Source of the DNA: Flavobacteriales bacterium UBA6057 | Lineage (GTDB): Bacteria; Bacteroidota; Bacteroidia; Flavobacteriales_G; Salibacteraceae | Assembly (NCBI GenBank): GCA_002428995.1 | Contig: DIYJ01000020.1 | Location: 1-54,987, forward strand | DNA: 54,987 nt | Direction: 5' to 3' | Shown: piece after piece, positions 17,153 through 25,605 of the stretch | How positions within the stretch are numbered: the first letter of the stretch is position 1 | Layout of the letters: every line of letters begins with the position of its first letter | Made by a program: the position numbers and the translations under genes | The notes under the pieces: model-generated | Databases searched by the model: none | What the model was told of the DNA's origin: nothing | What the model saw: the letters and a program-made list of their open reading frames with translations, nothing else

Positions 17153-18388
17153 CTAGCTCGCTGGCTTTTGTGCTTCGAGCTTGAAGTGCTTGGAAGCCAT
17201 ATTCACAACTTCTTCCCCGATCGATAAGCAAGCCGTTGCTGCTGGACTTGGAGCGTTCAGCACATGGATGCTGTTGCGTGAATACTCAATCTTGAAATCG
17301 TCAATCATCTCGCCATCTTCACCCAGTGCCATCGCACGAACACCGGCTCTACCGGGTTTCAAGTCGTCCATTTCGAGGCTTGGGATCAATGCCTGCAAAC
17401 GCTTGAGGAAGAGTTTTTTGGAGAAGGCTCTCCTATACTCGTCCAAGCCGAACTTCCAGTGCTTTGCAAAGAATTTCCAGGTACCACTAAAACCTAAAGC
17501 CTCAGCCGTGTCTTGAGCACTGAAGTCAGTTTTACCGTATCCCTCGCGCTTGAATACAAACACGGCATTTGGTCCGCACTCCACGTCTCCATTCACCATC
17601 CTTGTAAAGTGAACTCCTAGGAAGGGAAACTTGGGATTGGGAACAGGATAGATCAGGTTCTTGACTTTGCTGCGTCCCTTATCGCTTAATTCATAATAAT
17701 CTCCTCGGAACCCGAGAATGGTCATGTCCAGGTCCACTCGGTCTTTCTTGGCTAAGCGATCTGACTGGAGTCCTCCGCAATAAACCACATACCTGGCCTT
17801 CACATTACCCTTCGGTGTGATCAGTAGCGAGTGTTCTCCTTCGTATTGAACATCATTCACTTCGTATCCGAGCAGCATTCGGCTTCGCTCATTCTTGCCG
17901 GTGAATATCTCACCCATTTTGTTGGTCGCACCACGGAAGTCGATGATTCCCGTGCAACCCACAAAGATTCCTCCGATGGCTTCGCAGTAAGGCTCTATTT
18001 CCTTGATCTCATCTGAAGTGACTTTGCGAATATCCTCTACCCCATTCTCAAGTCCTCGTTTGTAGATTTTCTCCATGTGCGGAAGCTCGGAAGCATTGGT
18101 CGCGGCAATCACCTTACCGCACACATCATGCGCCACATTGTGCTCTTTTGCGAAACTTACGATCTGTCGCCTTCCCTCCACACAGTTGCGGGCCTTGTAA
18201 GAGCCTGGCTTGTAATAAATTCCAGAGTGGATCACACCAGAGTTGTGTCCCGTTTGGTGATCCGCCAGTTCACCTTCCTTTTCAAGCAAGGCGATGGACA
18301 GATCAGGATAGGCCATTTGCATTTTATAGGCGGTAGCCGTTCCAACAATACCACCCCCAACAATCGCTACGTCAAATTCAATACTCAA
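17153..18388 (-). CDS. lhgO: L-2-hydroxyglutarate oxidase/dehydrogenase (LhgO)
   Basis: The 411-residue FAD-dependent oxidoreductase of the DAO family oxidises L-2-hydroxyglutarate, a side product of central metabolism, to 2-oxoglutarate. The FAD-binding motif VGGGIVGTATA is at residues 10-20, and the family-specific HQTGHNSGVIHSGIYY follows near residue 45. Length and motifs match LhgO/YgaF rather than glycerol-3-phosphate dehydrogenase. It follows the UMF1 transporter gene by 30 bp on the same strand. A perfect 6-bp dyad (18392-18406) lies just before its start codon. Confidence 0.92.
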   Translation of the reverse strand: MSIEFDVAIVGGGIVGTATAYKMQMAYPDLSIALLEKEGELADHQTGHNSGVIHSGIYYKPGSYKARNCVEGRRQIVSFAKEHNVAHDVCGKVIAATNASELPHMEKIYKRGLENGVEDIRKVTSDEIKEIEPYCEAIGGIFVGCTGIIDFRGATNKMGEIFTGKNERSRMLLGYEVNDVQYEGEHSLLITPKGNVKARYVVYCGGLQSDRLAKKDRVDLDMTILGFRGDYYELSDKGRSKVKNLIYPVPNPKFPFLGVHFTRMVNGDVECGPNAVFVFKREGYGKTDFSAQDTAEALGFSGTWKFFAKHWKFGLDEYRRAFSKKLFLKRLQALIPSLEMDDLKPGRAGVRAMALGEDGEMIDDFKIEYSRNSIHVLNAPSPAATACLSIGEEVVNMASKHFKLEAQKPAS

Positions 18389-18391
18389 GAT

Positions 18392-18406
18392 CGCTCAATT
18401 TGAGCG
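18392..18406 (-). promoter_or_regulatory. Perfect dyad CGCTCA-ATT-TGAGCG before lhgO
   Basis: This 6-bp inverted repeat lies 4-18 nt upstream of the lhgO ATG, with no T-run that would make it a terminator. A -7-like TAATTTCG (one mismatch) overlaps its upstream flank (18408-18415). It could be an operator or a leader hairpin covering the translation start; only the dyad itself is seen. Confidence 0.35.
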
Positions 18407-18418
18407 CGAAATTACGGC

Positions 18419-19735
18419 CTAGGCGGGACTAATCGACTTTTCTCGCTTCACGAAAATGAGCAGGATCACTCCAACGATGAAAAAACTCATCAATGCAAGG
18501 GCTGAGTAGCGCATGCTGGAAGTGATACCCTCTATCATACCGAAGGCGAGTGTACCGACCACAATGCCCATTTTTTCGAGCACATCGTAGAATGAGAAGT
18601 AGGATGCGTGGTCATATGTCTCGGGCAGCATCTTAGAATAAGTACTTCTGGAGAGCGATTGGATGCCTCCCATCACCAAGCCAACCACAGCCGCCAATAA
18701 ATAGAACTCCCACGGCTGATGAATGAAATAAGCCACTAGGCAAATCAACACCCAAATGACCAGCGCAATCTTGAGCACGGGCAGGTTTCCCATTCTGGCT
18801 GACATTTTCGCAAACAAGTAGGCTCCGAGGATAGCGATGAACTGAATAATAAGCACACTGATGATCAAGCCTGTATTGCCTTGTCCTCCCCATTCAATTT
18901 CCTTGTCCGCAAACAGCACGGCCATCAACATCACCGTCTGCACGCCCATGCTGTACACAAAGAAAGAGCGGAGGTAGCTGCGCAGGTTTTTCAGTTCTTT
19001 CAACTCGTTCCAAACTTTTCTAAGCTCCTGATAGCCTTTGAGAAAAACACGATCTCCTGGTGTGATCTTTCGCCCAAAGGTGTTATTGGGCAGGTAGGCA
19101 TACGTGTACTGGGCAAAGCCGATCCACCATATACCCACGGCAACAAAAGAGATGCGTGTGATCATGCCTCTGGTAGCGTCATCAGCGCTCATAATGAAGG
19201 CGAGAATGGCGATGAGAAGAATGGAACTTCCAAGGTAGCCCATGGAGAAGCCTCGAGCACTGACTTGGTCATGTCGCTCCGGGTCAGCAATCTCCGGGAG
19301 GAAGGCATTGTAAAACACGAGACTGGCCCAAAACCCAATGCTGGCAAAAAGCACCGACAACATGGACAGTTCAAGATGGTCGACATCAAAAAAGTAAAGC
19401 GAAGCACAGGAAATCGCCCCCAGATAGCAGAAAGCCTGAAGAAAGCGCTTCTTACTGCCGGTGTAGTCTGCGATGCCGCTGAGCAGCGGTGATATAGCAG
19501 ACACAATGAGGAAGGAAAGCGAAAACACATAGGAATAGAGCTCCGTATTCACGAACTCGAATCCGAAGAAGTTCACGAATGGCACCTCATTGCCATCAAT
19601 CAAACGCGTGTTGCCTTGTGTGTTGGCATTGTAGAAGATTGGAAAAACAGCCGTGGTAATCACCAATGGATAGGCACTGTTGGCCCAGTCATACATTGCC
19701 CACGCTCGAATGACTTTCGGATTGTTCTTTTCCAT
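18419..19735 (-). CDS. MFS transporter, UMF1 (Atg22-like) family
   Basis: The protein of about 438 residues has roughly twelve transmembrane segments. It opens with the UMF1/Atg22 signature AWAMYDWANSAYPLVITTAVFP and has QSLSRSTYSKMLPE in the second half. Family members export or import small solutes (vacuolar amino-acid efflux in yeast); the bacterial substrate is unknown. ATG 19735 is chosen because it directly precedes the conserved N-terminus; the upstream ATG 19768 would add 11 residues including the -7-like region. It is probably co-transcribed with lhgO. Confidence 0.9.
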   Translation of the reverse strand: MEKNNPKVIRAWAMYDWANSAYPLVITTAVFPIFYNANTQGNTRLIDGNEVPFVNFFGFEFVNTELYSYVFSLSFLIVSAISPLLSGIADYTGSKKRFLQAFCYLGAISCASLYFFDVDHLELSMLSVLFASIGFWASLVFYNAFLPEIADPERHDQVSARGFSMGYLGSSILLIAILAFIMSADDATRGMITRISFVAVGIWWIGFAQYTYAYLPNNTFGRKITPGDRVFLKGYQELRKVWNELKELKNLRSYLRSFFVYSMGVQTVMLMAVLFADKEIEWGGQGNTGLIISVLIIQFIAILGAYLFAKMSARMGNLPVLKIALVIWVLICLVAYFIHQPWEFYLLAAVVGLVMGGIQSLSRSTYSKMLPETYDHASYFSFYDVLEKMGIVVGTLAFGMIEGITSSMRYSALALMSFFIVGVILLIFVKREKSISPA

Positions 19736-19754
19736 GTAATAGGATATGTTCCGA

Positions 19755-19786
19755 AAGTAAAAAAGCACAGCGGGTAGCTGTGCTTT
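19755..19786 (-). terminator. Rho-independent terminator of the hemE/OmpA transcript
   Basis: On the minus strand a perfect 10-bp stem, AAAGCACAGC with GCTGTGCTTT, closes a 5-nt loop and runs into a T tract. It lies 25 bp past the OmpA-family stop and overlaps the likely promoter region of the UMF1 gene. Confidence 0.88.
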
Positions 19787-19810
19787 CTTTCTTCAAATAT
19801 GTCGTTTAAC

Positions 19811-20953
19811 CTAAAATTCCTCCAGAATAACAAAGGTCACGCGCCTGTTCTTTGCTTGACCCGCTGAGGTGGCATCCTCAGTGGCAGTGTCTGAATCTGC
19901 CTTGTTCACGGTTTTCAACTGTCTTGAATCCACACCGGCTGCGATCAGCGCATCTCTCACCACAATCGCTCTGTTCTTAGAAATGTCTGAAGTGGTCTTC
20001 ATTTCTTCCAGAGGATCCGTGTGACCGGTAACTTCAATCACAATGTCAGGGTTCTGCTTCAGAATGCTGGCCACTTTCTGGATATCGGCCTGTGATTGTG
20101 CATCCAACTCATTCGCCAGGTGCGGAAAGTAGATACGGGTCAGTCCGATTTCCTCAGAAGCATCGATTTCCATTTCTGTACTGACGTTCTTGGTGTACTT
20201 CACAGCAAGTGTTTTACCACCGGCATCGCGTTCGCAATCACACTCTTCGATGCCCGCCATGTTGTAAACCGAAACATCGTCAATGTAGTAGTATGCATGA
20301 CGTTGCTGCTGACCAGGAGTGTCACGTGGCTTTTTCATCTTCTCCGTCTGCATATCATCCTGATTCGCAAAATTCCCGATGGTGAGGTATCGCTCTCCGC
20401 CTTCCGCTTTGATGGTCTTACAGATCGCTACCCAATCAAACTGCTCCTCATACACCTTGTTCTGAGAGTGTATAATGGTCGGTTGGATGCTGTACTCCTC
20501 GATCTCATTCGAGCTGATCTTCTTGGTCGTCACAATAGCGCCAATGTTGTTGGCAGCGTGCTTTGAAAGCTCAGAAAGACGCACGTGGAACTTCACGCAA
20601 TACACTTTTCCGGCATCAAAGGATTCTCTGAGCTTGGTTTGAAGGTATTGACGTGGTTGTGCTTCCTTTTCGCTGAAAACCAAAATACCAGCATAGCCTG
20701 ACCCGTTCATCGCTTCAGCTTCACCGTAATGGTTAATCGGAACCGCATAGGCTTCTTCCTTGGCTTCCTGGTTGTAGAGGTCTGCCTTGTCGGCTGTTGG
20801 TGAATACCACTCTGTAGTTTGCTCGATGGCTCCCCCCTCTTTGATCTTCTTCTCTACCTGATCGAACCCTCCATTGTATACCAAGCTGTATTGTGCTTGA
20901 AGTACCGTTGCGGAAAGGCAAAATGCTGCTAACGCAAAAACTATTCTCATCAT
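19811..20953 (-). CDS. OmpA-family protein (C-terminal peptidoglycan-binding domain)
   Basis: The protein of about 380 residues has a signal peptide (IVFALAAFCLSATVLQA, then Q) and an N-terminal region of about 240 residues of beta-sandwich character. The C-terminal OmpA-like domain (about 265-380) contains IEVTGHTDPLEEMKTTSDIS, NRAIVVRDAL and GQAKNRRVTFVI. The OmpA domain should bind peptidoglycan and tether the cell envelope. The N-terminal part (NGGFDQVEKKIKEGG, YYIDDVSVYN) resembles carbohydrate-binding jelly-roll modules. The start is ATG 20953 or 20950; the longer frame from 21013 would overlap hemE. It follows hemE by 8 bp, in the same transcript. Confidence 0.88.
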   Translation of the reverse strand: MMRIVFALAAFCLSATVLQAQYSLVYNGGFDQVEKKIKEGGAIEQTTEWYSPTADKADLYNQEAKEEAYAVPINHYGEAEAMNGSGYAGILVFSEKEAQPRQYLQTKLRESFDAGKVYCVKFHVRLSELSKHAANNIGAIVTTKKISSNEIEEYSIQPTIIHSQNKVYEEQFDWVAICKTIKAEGGERYLTIGNFANQDDMQTEKMKKPRDTPGQQQRHAYYYIDDVSVYNMAGIEECDCERDAGGKTLAVKYTKNVSTEMEIDASEEIGLTRIYFPHLANELDAQSQADIQKVASILKQNPDIVIEVTGHTDPLEEMKTTSDISKNRAIVVRDALIAAGVDSRQLKTVNKADSDTATEDATSAGQAKNRRVTFVILEEF

Positions 20954-20961
20954 AATGGTTT

Positions 20962-21981
20962 TTAGTAGTTGTGTGCTTTTACAGTGTCTATGAACAACTT
21001 GACTTTGCGCCAATCGGTGTCAGGATAAACACCATGTCCAAGATTAACGATGTGATTAGAGGAGCCGAATTTACTCAACATCTCCTTAGTCCGTTCTACT
21101 ACCACTTCTTCCGAAGCATAGAGCGTACAGGGATCGAAGTTACCCTGCAGCACTTTATCAGGGAACGACTCCCGGTACTGCTGAGGCTCCATGGTCCAGT
21201 CCAGTCCAACTGCCCGGTAAGATGTAGAAAGCAAATCTCTCATCGCAAAGTGAGCTCCTTTTGCAAAGACGATGCCGGGAAGTTCACCCATGGCTTCAGC
21301 GATGCGCTCCAGGTATGGAATGCAGAACTCGCGATAGAGCGCTTCACTCAAAACTCCGGCCCACGAATCGAAGACCTGGTAAAGAGAAACACCCGCAGAC
21401 GCCTGCGCTTTAAGATAGTTGATGGTAGACTCAGTGATCTTGTCCAGCAACTTGTGACTCAATTCAGGTTCTGCATGCAGCCATCTCCTCGCATTGTTGA
21501 AGGTTTTGCTTCCCTTTCCCTCGATCATATAACAAAGGATCGTGAAAGGAGCACCGGCAAAACCAATTACAGGAACGCGTCCATCCAGGGTATTCCGAGT
21601 GTGACGAATGGCATCATAAACGTAGGTTAACTCCTTTCCTTCAGCAATGCTCAGCTTCTCAACATCAGAAGATGATTTCACCGTTTCGGGAAAGAAAGGT
21701 CCACGGCCTTCCACCATTTCGTAGGGCAAGCCCATGGCCTCGGGAATAACGAGGATGTCTGAAAAGATAATGGCCGCGTCCACTCCAAGAATGTCCACAG
21801 GTTGCACGGTTACCTCCGCGGCCAGCTCTGGAGTGGTTACCAACTCCTTGAACCCGGAAAGGCTCCTTCGGATTTCGAGGTACTCGGGCAATATGCGCCC
21901 GGCTTGCCTCATCACCCATACGGGAGGACGCTCCACGGTCTCACCCTTAATGGTCCGAACAATCAGATCGTTTTTCAACAT
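20962..21981 (-). CDS. hemE: Uroporphyrinogen decarboxylase
   Basis: HemE decarboxylates the four acetate side chains of uroporphyrinogen III to give coproporphyrinogen III in haem synthesis. The 339-residue protein carries the family signatures RPPVWVMRQAGRILPEY (about 18-34), IIFSDILVIPEAMG and GFAGAPFTILCYMIEG. It is cytosolic and acts as a dimer in known cases. It lies 37 bp downstream of aconitase on the same strand, so both may share a transcript with the OmpA-family gene. Confidence 0.97.
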   Translation of the reverse strand: MLKNDLIVRTIKGETVERPPVWVMRQAGRILPEYLEIRRSLSGFKELVTTPELAAEVTVQPVDILGVDAAIIFSDILVIPEAMGLPYEMVEGRGPFFPETVKSSSDVEKLSIAEGKELTYVYDAIRHTRNTLDGRVPVIGFAGAPFTILCYMIEGKGSKTFNNARRWLHAEPELSHKLLDKITESTINYLKAQASAGVSLYQVFDSWAGVLSEALYREFCIPYLERIAEAMGELPGIVFAKGAHFAMRDLLSTSYRAVGLDWTMEPQQYRESFPDKVLQGNFDPCTLYASEEVVVERTKEMLSKFGSSNHIVNLGHGVYPDTDWRKVKLFIDTVKAHNY

Positions 21982-22018
21982 AGTATTCTGAACGTAACTC
22001 AGATTAGCAGTCAGGCGA

Positions 22019-24289
22019 TTAGCTCAACCCCTGCTCTTTGCGAATCATATTCAATGCACTACCTGCCTTGAACCACTCAATCTGAGCAGCATTGTAGGTG
22101 TGATTCAATTCGATAACATCCTTGCTTCCATCGGCATGAACAGCCTCCAAGTGCAATGGTGTGTCAGGTGCAAAGGCATCCAGATCAAGGAAGTTGAAGG
22201 TGTCATCTTCCATCACCTTGTCGTAGTCATTCTCGTTCGCAAAGGTGAGGCCAAGCATTCCCTGCTTCTTGAGGTTTGTCTCGTGAATACGAGCAAAGGA
22301 CTTCACGATTACCGCTCTTACTCCTAAGTGTCGAGGTTCCATGGCAGCGTGCTCACGCGAAGAACCTTCGCCATAGTTGTGATCACCAACTACAATGCTA
22401 GGAATGCCTGCCGCCTTGTAGGCACGGGCAACGTTGGGCACTTCATCAACTTCTCCGTTGATCTGATTGACCACAGCGTTGGTTTCTTTACCAAAAGCAT
22501 TCACCGCTCCGATGAGGCAGTTGTTGGAAATGTTGTCGAGGTGACCTCTGTAACGCAACCATGGTCCTGCCATAGAGATGTGATCGGTAGTACACTTGCC
22601 ATAGGCCTTGATCAGCAATTTCATTCCAGTAATGTTCTGACCATCCCATGGCTGAAAAGGAGTGAGCAATTGCAGGCGCTGAGAATCTGGCTTCACTTCT
22701 ACCTCGATAGAGCTACCGTCAGCTGCGGGAGCCTGATAACCTGGATCTTCAACGTCAAATCCTTTTGGTGGTAACTCATGGCCGGTTGGCTCTTCCAGGC
22801 GCACTTCTTCACCTTTATCGTTCACCAGTACATCTGTCATTGGGTTGAAGTCCAAACGACCACTGATGGCGATAGCAGCTACCATCTCAGGAGAGGTTAC
22901 AAAAGCGTGTGTATTAGGATTTCCATCGGCACGCTTCGAGAAGTTTCTGTTGAACGAGTGTACGATGGAGTTCTTCTTTTGCTCTTCGGCTCCGGCTCTT
23001 GCCCACTGCCCAATGCAAGGTCCACAGGCATTGGTAAAGATGGTAGCTCCCAGCTCTTCAAAAATATCGATGAAGCCATCGCGATCGATGGTGTAGCGTA
23101 CCTGCTCTGAACCTGGGTTGATCCCGAATTCTGCCTTTGGCTTAAGGCCTTTATCCACAGCTTGCTTGGCAATGGAAGCAGCGCGAGAAATGTCTTCGTA
23201 GGAAGAGTTGGTACAAGACCCGATCAATCCCCATTCGATATCAGCAGGCCAGTCCTCATTTGCCAGACGCTCCTTCATTTGAGGAACAGGAGTCGCGAGG
23301 TCTGGAGTAAATGGTCCATTGAGGTGTGGTTGCAACTCATCGAGGTTGATTTCGATGACCTGATCGAAGTATTGCTCAGGGTTGGCATAAACTTCAGCAT
23401 CACCGGTGAGGTGTTCTGCAATTTGATCTGCCATGTCAGCTACTTCCTGACGGCCCGTTGCCGCGAGGTATCTGCGCATGCTATCATCGTATCCAAACGT
23501 GGATGTGGTAGCACCGATCTCTGCTCCCATGTTGCAAATGGTTCCTTTACCAGTACAAGAGAGTGACTTGGCTCCTTCACCGAAGTATTCTACAATGGAT
23601 CCTGTTCCACCTTTTACCGTAAGGATTCCTGCCACTTTCAGGATCACATCCTTTGGAGCAGTCCATCCGCTGAGACGTCCGGTAAGCTTCACTCCGATGA
23701 GCTTAGGGAATTTAAGCTCCCAAGGCATACCAGCCATCACATCCACTGCATCCGCGCCACCAACACCAACTGCAACCATTCCCAGTCCACCGGCATTCAC
23801 GGTATGGCTATCTGTTCCGATCATCATTCCTCCGGGGAAGGCATAGTTTTCAAGCACCACCTGGTGGATGATACCTGCACCCGGCTTCCAGAATCCAATA
23901 CCGTATTTGTTGGAAACAGAAGAGAGGAAATTGAAAACCTCGTTGTTCTTGTTGAGCGAATCCTGAAGGTCCTTGTCTGCTCCGATACGTGCCTGGATAA
24001 GGTGATCGGCATGCACGGTAGAAGGCACGGCTGCCTTTTCTTTCCCCGCCTGCATAAATTGGAGCAGCGCCATCTGGGCGGTTGCATCCTGCATGGCCAC
24101 ACGGTCGGGAGCAAAATCAACGTAGCTCTTTCCTCTTCCAAAAGCCTCTGCGGGCAATTGATCCCACAGGTGAGTGTAGAGGATCTTTTCAGAAAGGGTC
24201 ATTGGTTTGTTCAACAGCTTGCGCGCTGCTTCCACTCTCTCAGGAAACTTGGCGTAAACTTCTTTGATCATGTCAAGATCGAATATCAT
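22019..24289 (-). CDS. acnA: Aconitate hydratase, mitochondrial-type
   Basis: The enzyme interconverts citrate and isocitrate with a [4Fe-4S] cluster. The 756-residue length and motifs follow the mitochondrial-type aconitase found in Bacteroidetes rather than AcnB. Cluster cysteines are in IGSCTNSSYED and NACGPCIGQWAR; IGTDSHTVNAGGLG and YGEGSSREHAA are substrate-binding signatures. It supplies isocitrate to the isocitrate dehydrogenase encoded at 33528. A weak -7-like TAATATTG lies at 24312-24319 on the minus strand. The symbol acnA is used for this type; some annotations call it acn. Confidence 0.96.
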   Translation of the reverse strand: MIFDLDMIKEVYAKFPERVEAARKLLNKPMTLSEKILYTHLWDQLPAEAFGRGKSYVDFAPDRVAMQDATAQMALLQFMQAGKEKAAVPSTVHADHLIQARIGADKDLQDSLNKNNEVFNFLSSVSNKYGIGFWKPGAGIIHQVVLENYAFPGGMMIGTDSHTVNAGGLGMVAVGVGGADAVDVMAGMPWELKFPKLIGVKLTGRLSGWTAPKDVILKVAGILTVKGGTGSIVEYFGEGAKSLSCTGKGTICNMGAEIGATTSTFGYDDSMRRYLAATGRQEVADMADQIAEHLTGDAEVYANPEQYFDQVIEINLDELQPHLNGPFTPDLATPVPQMKERLANEDWPADIEWGLIGSCTNSSYEDISRAASIAKQAVDKGLKPKAEFGINPGSEQVRYTIDRDGFIDIFEELGATIFTNACGPCIGQWARAGAEEQKKNSIVHSFNRNFSKRADGNPNTHAFVTSPEMVAAIAISGRLDFNPMTDVLVNDKGEEVRLEEPTGHELPPKGFDVEDPGYQAPAADGSSIEVEVKPDSQRLQLLTPFQPWDGQNITGMKLLIKAYGKCTTDHISMAGPWLRYRGHLDNISNNCLIGAVNAFGKETNAVVNQINGEVDEVPNVARAYKAAGIPSIVVGDHNYGEGSSREHAAMEPRHLGVRAVIVKSFARIHETNLKKQGMLGLTFANENDYDKVMEDDTFNFLDLDAFAPDTPLHLEAVHADGSKDVIELNHTYNAAQIEWFKAGSALNMIRKEQGLS

Positions 24290-24352
24290 GGCAATCGGTT
24301 TTCTGTATTGGCAATATTAGTTGATGAAAAGGGTGCTTGGACCCGGGGAAAC

Positions 24353-24383
24353 AAAAAAAGGGAAGCATGGACGCCTCCCTTTT
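24353..24383 (-). terminator. Rho-independent terminator of the rpsF-rpsR-rplI operon
   Basis: On the minus strand AAAAGGGA, mismatch, GC pairs with GC, mismatch, TCCCTTTT around a 6-nt loop (24356-24383), followed by a T tract. It lies 25 bp after the rplI stop codon. Confidence 0.8.
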
Positions 24384-24408
24384 CATGTATGTGATAGTGT
24401 GCAGTCAA

Positions 24409-24855
24409 TTACTCTCCTACAACTTCAAATTCAATGGTTTCAACCACATCTCTGTGGAAGGTAATCACCGCCTGATAAGTTCCCACGGTTTTGATGGGCT
24501 CATCCTTCAATGCGATGTATTTGCGATCGATGTCAATACCGAGCTTCTTGATGGCATCAGCGAGCTGAATGTTGTTCACCGAACCGAAGATCTTTCCAGA
24601 CTCTCCGACTTTGGCTCCAATGCTCAGTGACATTCCTTTGAGCTTCTCAGCATTAGCCGAAGCTGCTTCTCGCTCTTTTTCGATGCGCTTCGAACGCTGG
24701 CGAACAGTTTCTTCGTGCATCTTACGAGCTCCGGCAGTAGCCAAAGTAGCGAGGCCTTTAGGAATGAGGTAGTTACGACCGTATCCTTCTTTTACAACAA
24801 CCAGGTCATCCTTGTAACCCAGTTTTTCGATGTCTTGTTTCAGAATTACTTCCAT
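24409..24855 (-). CDS. rplI: 50S ribosomal protein L9
   Basis: The 148-residue protein begins MEVILKQDIEKLGYKDDLVV and continues with GYGRNYLIPKGLA, the classical L9 N-terminal RNA-binding domain. A long helix and a C-terminal domain (SGKIFGSVNNIQLADAIKK) follow. L9 binds domain V of 23S rRNA near the L1 stalk. It is the last gene of the conserved rpsF-rpsR-rplI operon, 15 bp after rpsR. Confidence 0.98.
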   Translation of the reverse strand: MEVILKQDIEKLGYKDDLVVVKEGYGRNYLIPKGLATLATAGARKMHEETVRQRSKRIEKEREAASANAEKLKGMSLSIGAKVGESGKIFGSVNNIQLADAIKKLGIDIDRKYIALKDEPIKTVGTYQAVITFHRDVVETIEFEVVGE

Positions 24856-24870
24856 GTCTCTTTGACTTTA

Positions 24871-25131
24871 TTATTTCAACATGTCAGCTACGTAAGGCAT
24901 CAAAGCGAGGTGGCGTGAACGCTTGATCGCTTGAGATACTTTTCGCTGGTACTTAACGGAAGTTCCTGTGATCCTTCTTGGAAGAATCTTTCCTTGTTCA
25001 TTCACAAATTGCAAAAGGAAGTTGGCGTCTTTGTAATCCACGTACTTAATGCCAGCCTTCTTAAACCAGCAGTACTTTTCCTTTTTGGTCTCAATTTGAA
25101 TCGGGGTGAGGTATCTGATTTCTTCAGCCAT
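24871..25131 (-). CDS. rpsR: 30S ribosomal protein S18
   Basis: The 86-residue protein carries the S18 core (KYVDYKDANFLLQFVNEQGK, GKILPRRITGTSVKYQRKVS, AIKRSRHLALMPYV). S18 binds 16S rRNA together with S6, whose gene lies 10 bp upstream in the same operon. The N-terminal extension is typical of Bacteroidetes S18. No zinc-binding cysteine set is visible. Confidence 0.98.
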   Translation of the reverse strand: MAEEIRYLTPIQIETKKEKYCWFKKAGIKYVDYKDANFLLQFVNEQGKILPRRITGTSVKYQRKVSQAIKRSRHLALMPYVADMLK

Positions 25132-25141
25132 TGTTCTCTAA

Positions 25142-25486
25142 TTAAGCCTGGTTTGCAGTTTTTCTGTTTCTTCTACTTTCCGCGAAATCAATGTGGTGCT
25201 TGTCCATCTTCACAGACAGGAACCTCATTACACGCTCGTCACGGATAAATTCCGTTTCAAAAGGCTTGATGAGAGTGGCTTCAGCCTCAAACTCAACCAA
25301 GTGGTAAAATCCAGTGGACTTCTTCTGGATTGGATAGGCCAGCTTTCGCAGCCCCCAGTTCTCCTCGTGCACAACTTTAGCACCATTGTTCTTGAGGTAA
25401 CTGGTAAATTTCTTCACTGTTTCCTTTGTCTGGTCCTCAGACAAAACGGGAGTTAAAATGAAAACAGTTTCATACCGGTTCATCAT
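25142..25486 (-). CDS. rpsF: 30S ribosomal protein S6
   Basis: The 114-residue protein opens with NRYETVFILTPVLSEDQTKE and includes WGLRKLAYPIQKKSTGFYHL, both characteristic of S6. It heads the rpsF-rpsR-rplI operon and has its own promoter 33 bp upstream. The genes of the S6-S18 heterodimer being adjacent allows balanced synthesis. Confidence 0.98.
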   Translation of the reverse strand: MMNRYETVFILTPVLSEDQTKETVKKFTSYLKNNGAKVVHEENWGLRKLAYPIQKKSTGFYHLVEFEAEATLIKPFETEFIRDERVMRFLSVKMDKHHIDFAESRRNRKTANQA

Positions 25487-25518
25487 AATTGAAACTTGTT
25501 GTTTTTTAAAATGGGGCG

Positions 25519-25552
25519 CAAAGATACAAACAATATAGCATTGAAAATCAAA
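25519..25552 (-). promoter_or_regulatory. Promoter of the rpsF operon
   Basis: On the minus strand TTTG (25549-25552), a 22-bp spacer and TATCTTTG (25519-25526) fit the Bacteroidetes consensus, although the spacer is slightly long. It gives a leader of about 25 nt before rpsF. Confidence 0.6.
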
Positions 25553-25553
25553 G

Positions 25554-25578
25554 AAAAAGCCCGCCTTTGCAGGCGGGC
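25554..25578 (-). terminator. Rho-independent terminator of the LamG T9SS gene
   Basis: On the minus strand GCCCGCCT and AGGCGGGC form a perfect 8-bp GC stem around a 4-nt loop (25559-25578), followed by a T-rich tail. It lies 28 bp past the stop of the gene at 25606 and directly abuts the rpsF -33 element. Confidence 0.87.
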
Positions 25579-25605
25579 CTTTCCCAGGTCGATTTAGTTG
25601 AGTTG

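Noticed and set aside
18881..19492. 203-codon open frame on the plus strand
   Set aside because: Antisense to the UMF1 transporter gene; composition is low in hydrophobic patterning and no domain is visible.
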